Shown in pieces: positions 32,140 through 40,509 of a stretch of DNA of 64,000 nucleotides. A model generated the notes under the pieces. The model was given only the letters and a program-made list of their open reading frames with translations. It was not told the DNA's origin and searched no databases. The position numbers were made by a program, and so were the translations under genes. How positions within the stretch are numbered: the stretch's first letter is position 1; every line of letters starts with the position of its first letter. The DNA is from JBBDXS01 sp040902195 (lineage in GTDB: Bacteria; Chloroflexota; Dehalococcoidia; DSTF01; RBG-16-68-14): positions 310,001 through 374,000 of the forward strand of contig JBBDXS010000019.1 in NCBI GenBank assembly GCA_040902195.1, read 5' to 3'.

Positions 32140-33300
32140 CTACTCGATCCCCAGGATCAGCGTGCCGGTCGTGGAGAGCGAGCCGCCGGTGCCGTTCACG
32201 AGCGCCGTCTTCGCGTTCGCAACCTGGCGCTCGCCGCATTCGCCGCGGAGCTGGCGGACGGCCTCGATGATCAGGAACATGCCGTACATGCCCGGGTGCG
32301 TGTACGAGAGGCCGCCGCCGTTCGTGTTCATCGGAAAGTCGCCGCCCGGCGCGCTGCGCTGGTTCGCCAAGAACGGCCCGCCCTCGCCCTTCTTGCAGAA
32401 TCCCAGCTCCTCGATCGTCACGAGCGCGGTGTACGTAAACGAGTCGTACACCTCAACGACGTCGATGTCCTTGGGCGTCAGCCCGGCCATCTCGAACGCC
32501 CGCTTGCCGGAGTAGCGCGCGGGCGTCTGCGTCAGGTCCGGGTTGTTCACCATCGATGTGTGCGTCGTCGCTTCGCCGGAGCCGAGCACATACACGGGCT
32601 TCTTCGCCAGCTCGCGCGCGCGTTCTGCGCTGACGATGACGCAGGCGCCTCCGGCGTCGGTGACGAGGCAGCAGTCGTTCAGATGGAACGGATAAGCGAT
32701 CCAGCGCGAGCTGAGCACGTCATCGATCGTGAGCGGCTCGCGCATGAACGCCTTCGGGTTGAGCTGCGCCCACTTGCGCGTCGCGACGGCGATCTCGGCG
32801 AGCTGCTCGTGCGTCGTGCCGTATTCGTGCATGTGGCGCATGCAGGCGAGCGAGTAAATGCTGGGCGGGCCGCCGATGCCGTAGACGAACTCGAACTGGG
32901 CAGCGGCCATCTCGGGGTCGAAGAAGCGCCCTGGCCCGCCCCCGCGTGACGCTCCGCCCCGTCGCGCCGAGTAGCCCATCTCGCCGTGCGTGATCAGCGC
33001 GACGTTTGCGAGGCCGGCGTTGATCGCGGCGGCAGCGTGCTGCACCTGGATCACGAACGATGAGCCGCCGACCGACGTGCCGTCCATGTAGTTCGGCTGG
33101 ATGTTCAGGTACTCGCAGATCTGCATCACCGACGGCCCCGCCGTCGAGACGAAGTCGACCTCCGACTTGTCGATACCCGCGTCGCGCAGCGCGTTGCGCG
33201 CACCCTCGGCGTGGAGCTGCATCGCCGTCTTGCCTTCGCAGATGCCGATCTCGTCCGACTCGTCGACGCCCACGATTGCAATCTTCTTGGAGAGACTCAT
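32140..33300 (-). CDS. Thiolase-superfamily protein (SCP-x/acetyl-CoA acetyltransferase-like)
   Basis: 386 residues. Thiolase fold: KTAMQLHAEGARNALRDAGIDKSEVDFV, GTSVGGSSFVIQVQHAAAAINAGLANVALITHGE, AFEMAGLTPKDIDVVEVYDSFTYTALVTIEELGFC, MNTNGGGLSYTHPGMYGMFLIIEAVRQLRGEC, NGTGGSLSTTGTLILG. The nucleophilic cysteine in the second segment is replaced (TSVGGSS) and the second cysteine by SLSTTG, while the His in SYTHPGM is kept. This matches the DUF35-partnered thiolase-like family, which acts with an OB-fold/zinc-ribbon partner in lipid or steroid side-chain degradation (retro-aldol-type lyases). The OB-fold gene lies 4 bases upstream. Confidence 0.92.
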   Translation of the reverse strand: MSLSKKIAIVGVDESDEIGICEGKTAMQLHAEGARNALRDAGIDKSEVDFVSTAGPSVMQICEYLNIQPNYMDGTSVGGSSFVIQVQHAAAAINAGLANVALITHGEMGYSARRGGASRGGGPGRFFDPEMAAAQFEFVYGIGGPPSIYSLACMRHMHEYGTTHEQLAEIAVATRKWAQLNPKAFMREPLTIDDVLSSRWIAYPFHLNDCCLVTDAGGACVIVSAERARELAKKPVYVLGSGEATTHTSMVNNPDLTQTPARYSGKRAFEMAGLTPKDIDVVEVYDSFTYTALVTIEELGFCKKGEGGPFLANQRSAPGGDFPMNTNGGGLSYTHPGMYGMFLIIEAVRQLRGECGERQVANAKTALVNGTGGSLSTTGTLILGIE

Positions 33301-33304
33301 CCGA

Positions 33305-33721
33305 TTAGCTCCCGGCCGGCTTGAACACCGGCAGGCTGATCTCGTCGGTGAGGTCGAGGAAGTCCACTTCGACCGGCATGTCGCAGCGGATCTTCTCCGG
33401 GTCCGGCTCGATGCCGACGAGGTTCGTCATGAGGCGCGGCCCCTCCTCGAGCTGCACGATGGCCGTGACGTACGGCGGTGTGAAGCCCGGCGCCTGGGGC
33501 CGGTATTGGATCGAGTATGTATAGAGCGTGCCCCGGCCGCTCGCCCGCTTCCACTGGACGTCGAAGCCGAAGCAGCGGGGGCAGAAGGCCCGCGGATAGA
33601 AGAAATGCTGCTGGCAGCTTGGGCAGTAGGGCAGCCAGAGCTCATGACGCTTCGTCCCGTCCCAGTAGCGCTGGGTCTCGGGTGTCGGATGAGGCACGGG
33701 CCGCTGAGGCGTGGTGGTCAT
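33305..33721 (-). CDS. DUF35 OB-fold / zinc-ribbon acyl-CoA-associated protein
   Basis: 138 residues: N-terminal helix TPETQRYWDGTKRHELWLPYC, zinc ribbon CPSCQQHFFYPRAFCPRC (about 33-50), then an OB-fold with GTLYTYSIQYRPQAPGFTPPYVTAIVQLEEGPRLMTNLVG. This is the standard partner of thiolase-like subunits and proposed to hold the acyl-CoA. ATG at 33719-33721 has GGAG upstream, and a clear promoter lies at 33780-33807. It heads the operon DUF35-thiolase-unknown-NMO. Confidence 0.92.
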   Translation of the reverse strand: MTTTPQRPVPHPTPETQRYWDGTKRHELWLPYCPSCQQHFFYPRAFCPRCFGFDVQWKRASGRGTLYTYSIQYRPQAPGFTPPYVTAIVQLEEGPRLMTNLVGIEPDPEKIRCDMPVEVDFLDLTDEISLPVFKPAGS

Positions 33722-33779
33722 CGAGCTTCTCCAATGGGCATAACGAAGGCGCGCCGGCGCCGGACGCACCGAGGCGCAT

Positions 33780-33807
33780 ACTATAACGTGAACGTAAGGT
33801 GCGTCAA
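33780..33807 (-). promoter_or_regulatory. Promoter for the DUF35-thiolase operon
   Basis: Minus strand TTGACG (33802-33807), 16-base spacer, TATAGT (33780-33785); predicted start near 33773, leader about 52 bases. Confidence 0.65.
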
Positions 33808-34085
33808 GCGAGGGAGGACCGGACGTCACGCTCTCGGACATCGCCCGGGACATCGGCGTGAAGGAGCGGGCGGTCTACGCCATCGTCCGGGAGCTCGTCC
33901 TCGAAGGCTTCATCGTGAAGGAGAAGTCCGGCCGGCGGAATCGCTACTACGTGAACATCGAGGAGGCTCTTGACTTCCAGCCGCTGCCAAATACGACGAT
34001 CCGCCAGCAGATCTTGGGACTCGCCATGACGATGGGCATGCGTCTGCCAGAGGACGTACAGAGCGCGCTCGTCCAGTCCCGCTAG
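33798..34085 (+). pseudogene. Winged-helix DNA-binding domain lacking an N-terminus
   Basis: The open frame from 33798 reads VTLSDIARDIGVKERAVYAIVRELVLEGFIVKEKSGRRNRYYVNIEEALDFQPLPNTTIRQQILGL. This is the recognition helix and wing of a MarR/ArsR-like regulator family whose members normally have an extra helix before this point. TAA precedes the frame at 33795, and no ATG/GTG/TTG is found until GTG 33858, which lies inside the helix-turn-helix. The SD-like GGGAGGA at 33812-33818 has no standard start codon at the correct distance. So it is either an eroded regulator or uses a non-standard start. It is divergent from the DUF35 operon, overlaps its promoter and precedes nuoA. Confidence 0.6.
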
Positions 34086-34112
34086 CCTCGGCCTGCCTTC
34101 CACCCGTTTGCG

Positions 34113-34141
34113 TTCCTTGAGCAATCTCGCTGTGCTATACT
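34113..34141 (+). promoter_or_regulatory. Probable nuo promoter
   Basis: TATACT (34136-34141) with a weak TTCCTT (34113-34118) 17 bases upstream. Predicted start near 34148, about 37 bases before nuoA, whose ribosome site is GGGAGG (34173-34178). Confidence 0.5.
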
Positions 34142-34184
34142 CGCCGCGACGTAAGAGACGAATTTCACAAGCGGGAGGCTCTCG

Positions 34185-34559
34185 ATGGTCGAGCAGTTCG
34201 GGCGGGCCGGGTTCCTCCTGCTGTTCGCCCTGGCCTTTCCGCTGATTCCCATCCTGGCGTCCTTCGCCCTCGGCGTGCTGAAAATCCGCCCGAAGCGCCC
34301 CGATCCGATCAAGCTCGATACCTACGAATGCGGCGTGGAGACCGAGGGCGACGCGCTCGGGCAGTTCAACGTCCGCTACTACATTTACGCACTCGTGTTC
34401 GTCATCTTCGACGTCGAGGTCGTCTTCTTGTATCCGTGGGCAGTCGCGTTCCAGAAGCTTGGCCTCTTCGCTTTCGTCGAGGCGGTGCTCTTCGTGGGGA
34501 TCCTGCTGATCGGTTACGTCTACGCCTGGCGTCGCAAGGCGCTGGAGTGGTTGCCGTGA
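34185..34559 (+). CDS. nuoA: NADH-quinone oxidoreductase subunit A
   Basis: 124 residues with three membrane helices (about 10-30, 62-84, 93-113) and the conserved loop PIKLDTYECGVETEGDALGQFNVRYYIYALVFVIFDVEVVFLYPWA, whose Cys is the switch residue exposed in deactive complex I. First gene of the cluster. Its TGA overlaps the GTG of nuoC directly; nuoB, normally between A and C, is missing. Confidence 0.95.
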   Translation: MVEQFGRAGFLLLFALAFPLIPILASFALGVLKIRPKRPDPIKLDTYECGVETEGDALGQFNVRYYIYALVFVIFDVEVVFLYPWAVAFQKLGLFAFVEAVLFVGILLIGYVYAWRRKALEWLP

Positions 34560-35089
34560 CGGCCGCGACCGCGTTCCTCAGCGGGCATCAGGTCGCCGAG
34601 CGCATCACCGCGTCGCTCCCGGGAGCCGTCGTCGAAGCGACCGAAGGCTGGGTGGTCGTCGCGGCGGAGCGGCTGGTCGAGACGTGCCGCCTGCTGCACG
34701 ACGACGCGGAGTTGGACGCTCGTTTCCTTGCGCTTATCAGCGGTGTCGACCGTTACGACTACTTCGAGGTCGTCTACCAGCTTTCATCCCTCGCGAAGAA
34801 CCAGCGGTTCGCGCTGAAGGTGTACATCGAGGAGCACGAGGAGCCCGAGATCCCGTCCGTGTCCTCGATCTGGCTGGGCGCGCATCTGCAGGAGCGCGAG
34901 ATCTACGACCTGATGGGCATCCGCTTTTCGGGCCATCCCGATCTCAAGCGCCTCTTTCTCTGGGAGGGGTTCCCCGGCTTTCCGCTGCGGAAAGACTTCA
35001 TGACGCTGCCCGAAGGCTTCAAGCCCGGCCTACAGCGCTTCCCTAAGGAGGACCCTGAGAGTTGGGGAGGGGAGGCGCGTGTCCCTTAA
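34556..35089 (+). CDS. nuoC: NADH-quinone oxidoreductase subunit C
   Basis: 177 residues; peripheral-arm subunit that packs against NuoD. Motifs DRYDYFEVVYQLSSLAKNQRFALKVYIEE, PSVSSIWLGAHLQEREIYDLMGIRFSGHPDLKRLFLWEGFPGFPLRKDF are diagnostic. The open frame extends upstream, but the GTG at 34556-34558, which overlaps the nuoA TGA, gives a normal length. Separate from NuoD, unlike the C-D fusion of E. coli; overlaps nuoD by 11 bases. Confidence 0.95.
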   Translation: MTAATAFLSGHQVAERITASLPGAVVEATEGWVVVAAERLVETCRLLHDDAELDARFLALISGVDRYDYFEVVYQLSSLAKNQRFALKVYIEEHEEPEIPSVSSIWLGAHLQEREIYDLMGIRFSGHPDLKRLFLWEGFPGFPLRKDFMTLPEGFKPGLQRFPKEDPESWGGEARVP

Positions 35090-36182
35090 GACCGAGCCGC
35101 TCGTCGTCAACATTGGGCCGCAGCACCCGTCAACGCACGGCGTGTTCCGCCTGCGCGTGACGCTCGATGGTGAGCGCATCATCGACGCAGAGATGATCGT
35201 CGGCTACCTCCACCGCAGCATCGAGAAGCTGGCAGAGGAGCGGACGTGGACGCAGAACATCCCGTTCACCGATCGCATGGACTACCTCGCGGCGATGACG
35301 GGCAACCTCGCGTATTGCTCGGCGGTCGAGAAGCTGGCCGGCATCGAAGTGCCGGAGCGCGCGCAGTACCTCCGGGTGATATTCGCCGAGCTGCAGCGTA
35401 TCGCCAGCCACGCGATGGCGAACGGCACGTTCATCAACGACTGCGGCGCCTGGCAGACGCCGCTCATGCACATGTTCCGCGAACGCGAGAAGATTCTCGA
35501 CTTGTTCGAGATGACCTGCGGCGCGCGCCTGACGCTGAACTACATGCGCATCGGCGGCGTAGCGTTCGATATCCCAGACGAGTTCATGCCGGCGCTCGAG
35601 GAGCTCATGGACGAGCTGCCCGACCGCATCGCCGAGTACGAAGATCTTCTGCTCGACAACGAGATCCTGCTCATGCGCGGCCGCGACGTGGGTGTCCTGC
35701 CCGCCGAGATGGCGATCAACGCTTCGATCAGCGGGCCGATGCTGCGTGGCTCCGGCGTCGCGTGGGATATCCGCAAGGCGGACCCCTACGCCGTCTACGA
35801 CCGCTTCGAGTTCGACATCCCGGTCGGCCATAACGGCGACTCGTTCGACCGCTTTCTCGTGCGCATGGAAGAAGTGCGACAGAGTGTGCGCATCATCCGC
35901 CAGGCGATGGGGCAGCTCCCTCCCGGCCCCTTCTGCGCCACCGTGCCGTTGAATGTGCGCCCGCCGGCGGGCGAGGTGTACTCGCGCATCGAGTCGCCCA
36001 AGGGCGAGCTCGGCTACTATCTCGTCTCTGACGGCGGCCCGACACCGTATCGCTACAAGGTCCGTCCGCCGTCGCTCATAAATCTGTCGGCGCTCAAGCA
36101 GATGATGATCGGGACGAGCATCTCCGACGCCGTGGTGACGCTGGGCAGCATCGATATCAACGTAGGGGAGATCGACCGCTAG
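35079..36182 (+). CDS. nuoD: NADH-quinone oxidoreductase subunit D
   Basis: 367 residues; 49-kDa homologue lining the quinone site. GPQHPSTHGVFRLRVTLDGE at the N-terminus (Q-site His in HPSTHG), GYLHRSIEKLAEERTW, SHAMANGTFINDCGA, GEVYSRIESPKGELGYYLVSDG, and the C-terminal VTLGSIDINVGEIDR. GTG start with GGGGAGGGGAGG just upstream. Chain length is about 20-40 residues shorter than typical free-standing NuoD. TAG overlaps the nuoH GTG. Confidence 0.96.
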   Translation: MSLKTEPLVVNIGPQHPSTHGVFRLRVTLDGERIIDAEMIVGYLHRSIEKLAEERTWTQNIPFTDRMDYLAAMTGNLAYCSAVEKLAGIEVPERAQYLRVIFAELQRIASHAMANGTFINDCGAWQTPLMHMFREREKILDLFEMTCGARLTLNYMRIGGVAFDIPDEFMPALEELMDELPDRIAEYEDLLLDNEILLMRGRDVGVLPAEMAINASISGPMLRGSGVAWDIRKADPYAVYDRFEFDIPVGHNGDSFDRFLVRMEEVRQSVRIIRQAMGQLPPGPFCATVPLNVRPPAGEVYSRIESPKGELGYYLVSDGGPTPYRYKVRPPSLINLSALKQMMIGTSISDAVVTLGSIDINVGEIDR

Positions 36183-37447
36183 TGCTCGCCTCCTGGTACG
36201 ACTTCCGGGACTTCGGTAACGCCGTCGGACGCCTTGTCGAGGCGCTGCGCGACGCCGGCGCGTCCGACCACATCATCTATCCGGTCACGGCGCTCATTGG
36301 CTGCCTGGGTGTGCTGGTGTTCGTCGGCGGCGCGACGCTGATCAACATCTGGCTGGAGCGGCGCGTCATCGGCCGCATGCAGTCGCGTCTCGGCCCAAAC
36401 CGCTACGGACCATTTGGGCTGCTTCAGCCCGTCGCCGATGCGATCAAGCTCATCCAGAAGGAAGCGCTGACGCCCCGCGCCGCTGACGCCATCGTGTTTA
36501 CGATCGCGCCAGTCGTGATTTTCGTACCGGCGATCCTTGCCTTCGCGGTGTTCCCGTGGGGCAAAGAGATGGTCCTCGCGGACCTCAACGTGGGCGTCCT
36601 GTACCTGCTCGCCCTCGGCTCGACGTCGGCGATTATCGTGTTTATGGCCGGCTACGCCTCGAACAACAAGTATGCGCTGCTTGGCTCGATGCGCGTCGTC
36701 GCGATGCTGATCAGCTACGAGGTGCCGAGCGTGCTCGCCATCCTCGGCGTGACCACGTTCGCCGGCTCGATGAGCCTGCGTGACATTGTGGAGTTTCAAC
36801 GTACGCACTGGGTGTTCCTGCTCTTCCTCCAGCCGCTCGCGTTGCTGATCTTCCTGATCGGCTCGACCGTCGAACTGAACCGGTCACCCTCAGACATCGC
36901 GGAGGCCGAGTCGGAGATCATCGCCGGCTACCACATCGAGTACTCAGGCATGAAGTTCGGCATGTTCTACGCCGTCGAGCTGGTGAACTCGCTTGGCGTC
37001 TCTGGGATCATCGCAGCGCTGTTCCTTGGTGGCTGGTGGACCTTCGGTCTGGAGAAGTTCGTGCCGGGCTGGATGCTCTTCATCGGCAAGATGTACGCCG
37101 TGTACTTCCTCTTCATCTGGTTCCGCGGCACGCTCCCTCGATTCCGCATCGACCAGCTCATGGCGTTTGCCTGGAAGTTCCTGCTGCCTCTCGCGATCGT
37201 GAACTTCTTCGCCGCCGCGCTCGAGGTGCTGATCTGGCGCGAATACGAGATCAGCGCGGGCATCGTCCTGCCGATCTTTGCTGTCGTCAACTTCGCGCTC
37301 GCGGGCGCGCTCATCGCGGGCTGGGGGCGCGTGATGTTCCAACAGTTCCAGCGCTTCCCGCGCCGCGCCCGCCTCGTCTCGGGCATCGAGGTGCCGGAGC
37401 TACCATATCCGGCCGCGCCGCACCCGGCGACGGAACCGGTGGCGTAG
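36182..37447 (+). CDS. nuoH: NADH-quinone oxidoreductase subunit H
   Basis: 421 residues, eight-plus membrane helices. Conserved first loop WLERRVIGRMQSRLGPNRYGPFGLLQPVADAIKLIQKE, then YEVPSVLAILGV, and NRSPSDIAEAESEIIAGYHIEYSGMKFGMFY (quinone-entry loop), IWFRGTLPRFRIDQLMAFAWKFLLP. The C-terminal 70 residues carry additional helices and a proline-rich tail. nuoI, which usually follows H, is not present: nuoJ begins 12 bases later. Confidence 0.95.
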   Translation: MLASWYDFRDFGNAVGRLVEALRDAGASDHIIYPVTALIGCLGVLVFVGGATLINIWLERRVIGRMQSRLGPNRYGPFGLLQPVADAIKLIQKEALTPRAADAIVFTIAPVVIFVPAILAFAVFPWGKEMVLADLNVGVLYLLALGSTSAIIVFMAGYASNNKYALLGSMRVVAMLISYEVPSVLAILGVTTFAGSMSLRDIVEFQRTHWVFLLFLQPLALLIFLIGSTVELNRSPSDIAEAESEIIAGYHIEYSGMKFGMFYAVELVNSLGVSGIIAALFLGGWWTFGLEKFVPGWMLFIGKMYAVYFLFIWFRGTLPRFRIDQLMAFAWKFLLPLAIVNFFAAALEVLIWREYEISAGIVLPIFAVVNFALAGALIAGWGRVMFQQFQRFPRRARLVSGIEVPELPYPAAPHPATEPVA

Positions 37448-37458
37448 GGGAGGGCGGT

Positions 37459-37950
37459 CTGGAAGGCACCGGCATCGTAATCGGCTTCTGGGCGCTGGCC
37501 GGCCTCACCATCGGCTCGGCCGCGATGATTATCGTCACGCGCAACCTGCTCCACGCGGTGCTGCTGCTCATCCTCAGCTTCGTCGGGATCGCAGGCGTGT
37601 TCATCACGCTGTCCGCCGACTTCGTGGCCGTCGTGCAGGTGCTCGTCTACGCCGGCGCGATCGCGGTCCTCATGATCTTCGCTGTCATGCTCACGCCGGC
37701 GTCCGGCCGAAGGAACGAAGGGAACATACTGCAGCTCCCGGCCCTCGTTCTGAGCGCCCTCCTGATCGCGGGCGTGTCGTATATCGTCGTCCAAACGGAC
37801 TGGCGCGAAGCCGCCCGCGGCCCGTTCCAAACGACTGCCGCCGACATCGGCGATGCGCTGGTGCAGCCGTTCGCCCTCCCGTTCGAGATCGCCTCGGTGC
37901 TGCTGGTCGTTGCGCTGATCGGCGCGATCGTGCTGGTACGAGAGGACTGA
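37459..37950 (+). CDS. nuoJ: NADH-quinone oxidoreductase subunit J, probable CTG start
   Basis: 163 residues, five helices; GFWALAGLTIGSAAMIIVTRNLLHAVLLLILSFVGIAGVFITLSADFVAVVQVLVYAGAIAVLMIFAVML is the NuoJ signature with the pi-bulge glycine/Tyr in VYAGAIAVL. No ATG, GTG or TTG exists in frame between the nuoH stop and this signature until a Met well inside helix 1; CTG 37459-37461 sits 5 bases after GGGGAGG (37447-37453) and yields the usual N-terminal length. The stop codon overlaps the nuoK ATG (TGATG). Confidence 0.9.
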   Translation: MEGTGIVIGFWALAGLTIGSAAMIIVTRNLLHAVLLLILSFVGIAGVFITLSADFVAVVQVLVYAGAIAVLMIFAVMLTPASGRRNEGNILQLPALVLSALLIAGVSYIVVQTDWREAARGPFQTTAADIGDALVQPFALPFEIASVLLVVALIGAIVLVRED

Positions 37951-38285
37951 TGTACGCGCCACTTCTTCAGGCCAGGGTGACGCTCGAGCAAGTACTGATT
38001 GTGGGCGCTGTCCTGTTCGCGATCGGGATGTACGTGGCGCTCTCGAAGCGCAACGCCGTCGCGGTGCTGATGGGCATCGAGCTGATGCTGAACGCCGTGA
38101 ACCTCACGTTCCTGGCGTTCGCGCGCTTCGTCGAGTCGTCGCGGCCGCTCGATGGCCACGTCTTCGTCATCTTCGTTATCACCGTCGCGGCCGCCGAGGC
38201 CGCCGTCGCGCTGGCGCTCGCGGTGACGGTGTACCGCTATCGCAGCACGATCGATCTCGACAAGATCAATCTCTTGCGCTGGTAA
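37950..38285 (+). CDS. nuoK: NADH-quinone oxidoreductase subunit K
   Basis: 111 residues, three helices: LIVGAVLFAIGMYVALSKRNAVAVLMGIELMLNAVNLTFLAF (Glu in GIELMLNAVN is the conserved proton-path residue; the second Glu follows in VAAAEAAVALALAVTVYR). Translationally coupled to nuoJ. Eight bases separate it from the small unknown gene. Confidence 0.95.
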   Translation: MYAPLLQARVTLEQVLIVGAVLFAIGMYVALSKRNAVAVLMGIELMLNAVNLTFLAFARFVESSRPLDGHVFVIFVITVAAAEAAVALALAVTVYRYRSTIDLDKINLLRW

Positions 38286-38292
38286 CGCTGCG

Positions 38293-38484
38293 ATGTGGAC
38301 GAAGTTTCTGGACGTCAAGAACGGTTACACGGCGGAGATCTGGCAGGAGTTCTTCCAGCACGAAGGACTGCGCATCCTCATCCGGCCGCCGCTGGAGAGC
38401 GACACGCCGATGACCGAGCCGCGCGAGATCTGGGTGCCCGATAGCAAGACGCACGTCGCGGCCGAGCTGATGAGGAAGATTTAG
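38293..38484 (+). CDS. Small DUF2007-like protein inside the nuo operon
   Basis: 63 residues: KFLDVKNGYTAEIWQEFFQHEGLRILIRPP and EIWVPDSKTHVAAELMRKI. The pattern of an N-terminal helix that follows (x)NxxEAExxxxxLExEGI(p)xxI and a C-terminal VPxxxxxxAxxLL matches small ferredoxin-like DUF2007 proteins. No transmembrane segment or cysteine. Sits between nuoK and nuoL and overlaps the nuoL GTG by one base, so is translated with the complex; a role as assembly factor or regulatory subunit is inference only. Confidence 0.7.
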   Translation: MWTKFLDVKNGYTAEIWQEFFQHEGLRILIRPPLESDTPMTEPREIWVPDSKTHVAAELMRKI

Positions 38485-40427
38485 TGCTGCTGCCTGAGAT
38501 CCCCGAAGGCGTCGTCTGGTCGATCCTGCTGCTGCCGATAGGCGCGCTGGCGACGAACGTGCTCTGGACGCGCCCGAATCCGCGCTGGAGCGGCTACGTC
38601 ACGATCCTCGCGATCGCGATCTCTTTCGCCTTCTCGCTCTGGGCGCTCGACAGCATCATCGAGAGCGATGGCAGGCCGCTCGCGTTCCGCACGCACGAGT
38701 GGTTGACCATCGATGCGCCCGTCGGCCGCGATCTCGTCGTGAACCTCGGCGTCCGCGTCGATGGGCTGACGGCGATCATGCTCGTCGTCGTGACGTCGGT
38801 GTCGTTGCTCGTGCAGATCTACTCGCAATCGTACATGGCCGGCGATGGCGGCTACTCGCGTTACTACGCGTACATGTCGCTCTTCACCGCCTCGATGCTG
38901 GGTCTCATCCTGGTCGATAGCATTCTGCTCATCTTTGTGTTCTGGGAGCTGGTCGGCGTCTGCTCGTACCTGCTGATCGGCTTCTGGTTCCACAAGCCGG
39001 CCGCCGCCCGCGCCGCGGTGAAAGCGTTCCTCGTCACGCGATTGGGCGATCTCGGCTTCTTGCTCGCGATCATCCTGATCTGGACGAAGACGGGCACGTT
39101 CAATATCGCCGAGCTCCAAGAGATGGCCGTCGCGGGTGCGATCAGCGTGAACGTGCTGACGGTGTTCTGCCTCGGCGTGTTCGCCGGCGCGGCCGGCAAG
39201 TCGGCGCAATTTCCCCTGCATGTCTGGCTGCCGGACGCCATGGAAGGCCCGACGCCTGTCTCGGCGCTCATCCACGCCGCTACGATGGTCGCCGCCGGCG
39301 TGTATCTCGTCGCGCGGCTCTTCCCGATCTTCGAAGCCGCCGATAACGCGCGCCTCGTCGTCGCCTGCATCGGCGCGACGACCGCGTTGATGGCGGCGCT
39401 GCTCGCGGTCGTGGTGACTGACATCAAGCGCGTGCTTGCGTACTCGACGATCAGTCAGCTCGGCTATATGATGCTGGCGCTGGGTGTCGGCGGCTACGTT
39501 GCTGCGATCTTCCATTTGTTCACGCACGCCTTCTTCAAGGCGTCGCTGTTCCTCGGCTCGGGGAGCGTGAACCACGCAACAAACACGTTCGACATGCGAA
39601 AGATGGGAGGCCTGCGGCGCGTGATGCCGGTCACGTACCTGACGTTTTTGATCAGCTCGCTGAGTCTCGCCGGGCTGTTCCCCTTCGCAGGGTTCTGGAG
39701 CAAGGACGAGATCCTCGGCGACACGTGGGCCGGGTCGCACCAGGTCTTCTTCTGGGTCGCGCTCGCTGTCGTGTTCCTCACCGCCTTCTACATGTTCCGG
39801 GCGATCTTCATGACATTCGAGGGCGAGTACCAGGGCGGCGAGGAGCCGGAGGAGCACAGTCACGGCAGCGACCCGTCGCACCCGCACGAGTCGCCCGCGT
39901 TCATGATCGGGCCCCTCATCGTGCTCGCTGTGCCGGCCGCGCTGATCGGCCTCGCCAACATCGACGATGGATTCTCGCATCTGCTAAAGGGCGCGTTGCC
40001 GCTCGAGGTGGCGGTCGAGCACGAGGACCTCAAATTCAACTGGGGTATCGCGTTTGGGTCGACCGCCGTCGCGTTGGCCGGCATGACGGCTGCGTGGCTC
40101 TTCTACGGCGCGCGCGTGCTCTCGGCCGACAACGCGCGCAGGATGTTCCGTCCGGTCCACTACGTGCTCGAGCGCAAGTACTTCCTGGATGACCTGTACG
40201 AAGGCGTCATTCTCGAGGGCGTCGTCAACCGCGGCATCGTGCCCGCGCTGGCGTTCATCGACACGTACGTCATCGATGGCATCGCGAACGGCGTCGGCTT
40301 CGGCGCGAAGGTTGGCTCGGTAGGCCTGCGCATGTTGCAGACGGGGCAAGTGCAGGTCTACGGCGCGATCGGCTTCATCGGCCTCGCGCTCGTTGCCGGG
40401 CTGACGTTGTGGCTGAATCCGCTGTGA
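38484..40427 (+). CDS. nuoL: NADH-quinone oxidoreductase subunit L
   Basis: 647 residues; distal antiporter-like proton pump. Antiporter-type core: FVFWELVGVCSYLLIGFW (Glu of TM5), KSAQFPLHVWLPDAMEGPTPVSALIHAATMVAAGVYLVAR (Lys of TM7 and TM8 region), DIKRVLAYSTISQLGYMMLALG, HAFFKASLFLGSGSVNH, then the long lateral helix near the C-terminus (YFLDDLYEGVILEGVVNRGI). A His/Glu-rich loop (EGEYQGGEEPEEHSHGSDPSHPHESP) could bind metal. GTG start overlapping the preceding stop. Confidence 0.96.
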   Translation: MLLPEIPEGVVWSILLLPIGALATNVLWTRPNPRWSGYVTILAIAISFAFSLWALDSIIESDGRPLAFRTHEWLTIDAPVGRDLVVNLGVRVDGLTAIMLVVVTSVSLLVQIYSQSYMAGDGGYSRYYAYMSLFTASMLGLILVDSILLIFVFWELVGVCSYLLIGFWFHKPAAARAAVKAFLVTRLGDLGFLLAIILIWTKTGTFNIAELQEMAVAGAISVNVLTVFCLGVFAGAAGKSAQFPLHVWLPDAMEGPTPVSALIHAATMVAAGVYLVARLFPIFEAADNARLVVACIGATTALMAALLAVVVTDIKRVLAYSTISQLGYMMLALGVGGYVAAIFHLFTHAFFKASLFLGSGSVNHATNTFDMRKMGGLRRVMPVTYLTFLISSLSLAGLFPFAGFWSKDEILGDTWAGSHQVFFWVALAVVFLTAFYMFRAIFMTFEGEYQGGEEPEEHSHGSDPSHPHESPAFMIGPLIVLAVPAALIGLANIDDGFSHLLKGALPLEVAVEHEDLKFNWGIAFGSTAVALAGMTAAWLFYGARVLSADNARRMFRPVHYVLERKYFLDDLYEGVILEGVVNRGIVPALAFIDTYVIDGIANGVGFGAKVGSVGLRMLQTGQVQVYGAIGFIGLALVAGLTLWLNPL

Positions 40428-40429
40428 TG

Positions 40430-40465
40430 AGGAACAAGGAACGAGGAGCGAGGACCCAGGGATTG
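40430..40465 (+). repeat. AGGAA-rich repeat between nuoL and nuoM
   Basis: AGGAACAAGGAACGAGGAGC followed by GAGGACCCAGGGATT. Relative of the tract at 12541-12581 (same word order, opposite strand). Lies in the only long spacer of the nuo cluster. Confidence 0.5.
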
Positions 40466-40509
40466 ATCGGGACGTTCTCTATGAGGCCGGCTGTAGGGGA
40501 GATGTCTAG

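Noticed and set aside
32140..33300. Calling the thiolase-like protein a true acetyl-CoA acetyltransferase
   Set aside because: Both catalytic cysteines are replaced, so classical thiolysis is unlikely; kept as thiolase-superfamily protein.
34556..37459. Hidden nuoB or nuoI in another frame at the A-C or H-J junctions
   Set aside because: Junctions are overlapping or 11 bases long, and no CxxC-x2-CxxxCP ferredoxin-type or NuoB cysteine pattern is present on either strand.
38481..39980. 500-codon minus-strand frame opposite nuoL
   Set aside because: Antisense shadow: repetitive H/R/D/E-rich text, no family signal, nuoL is certain.
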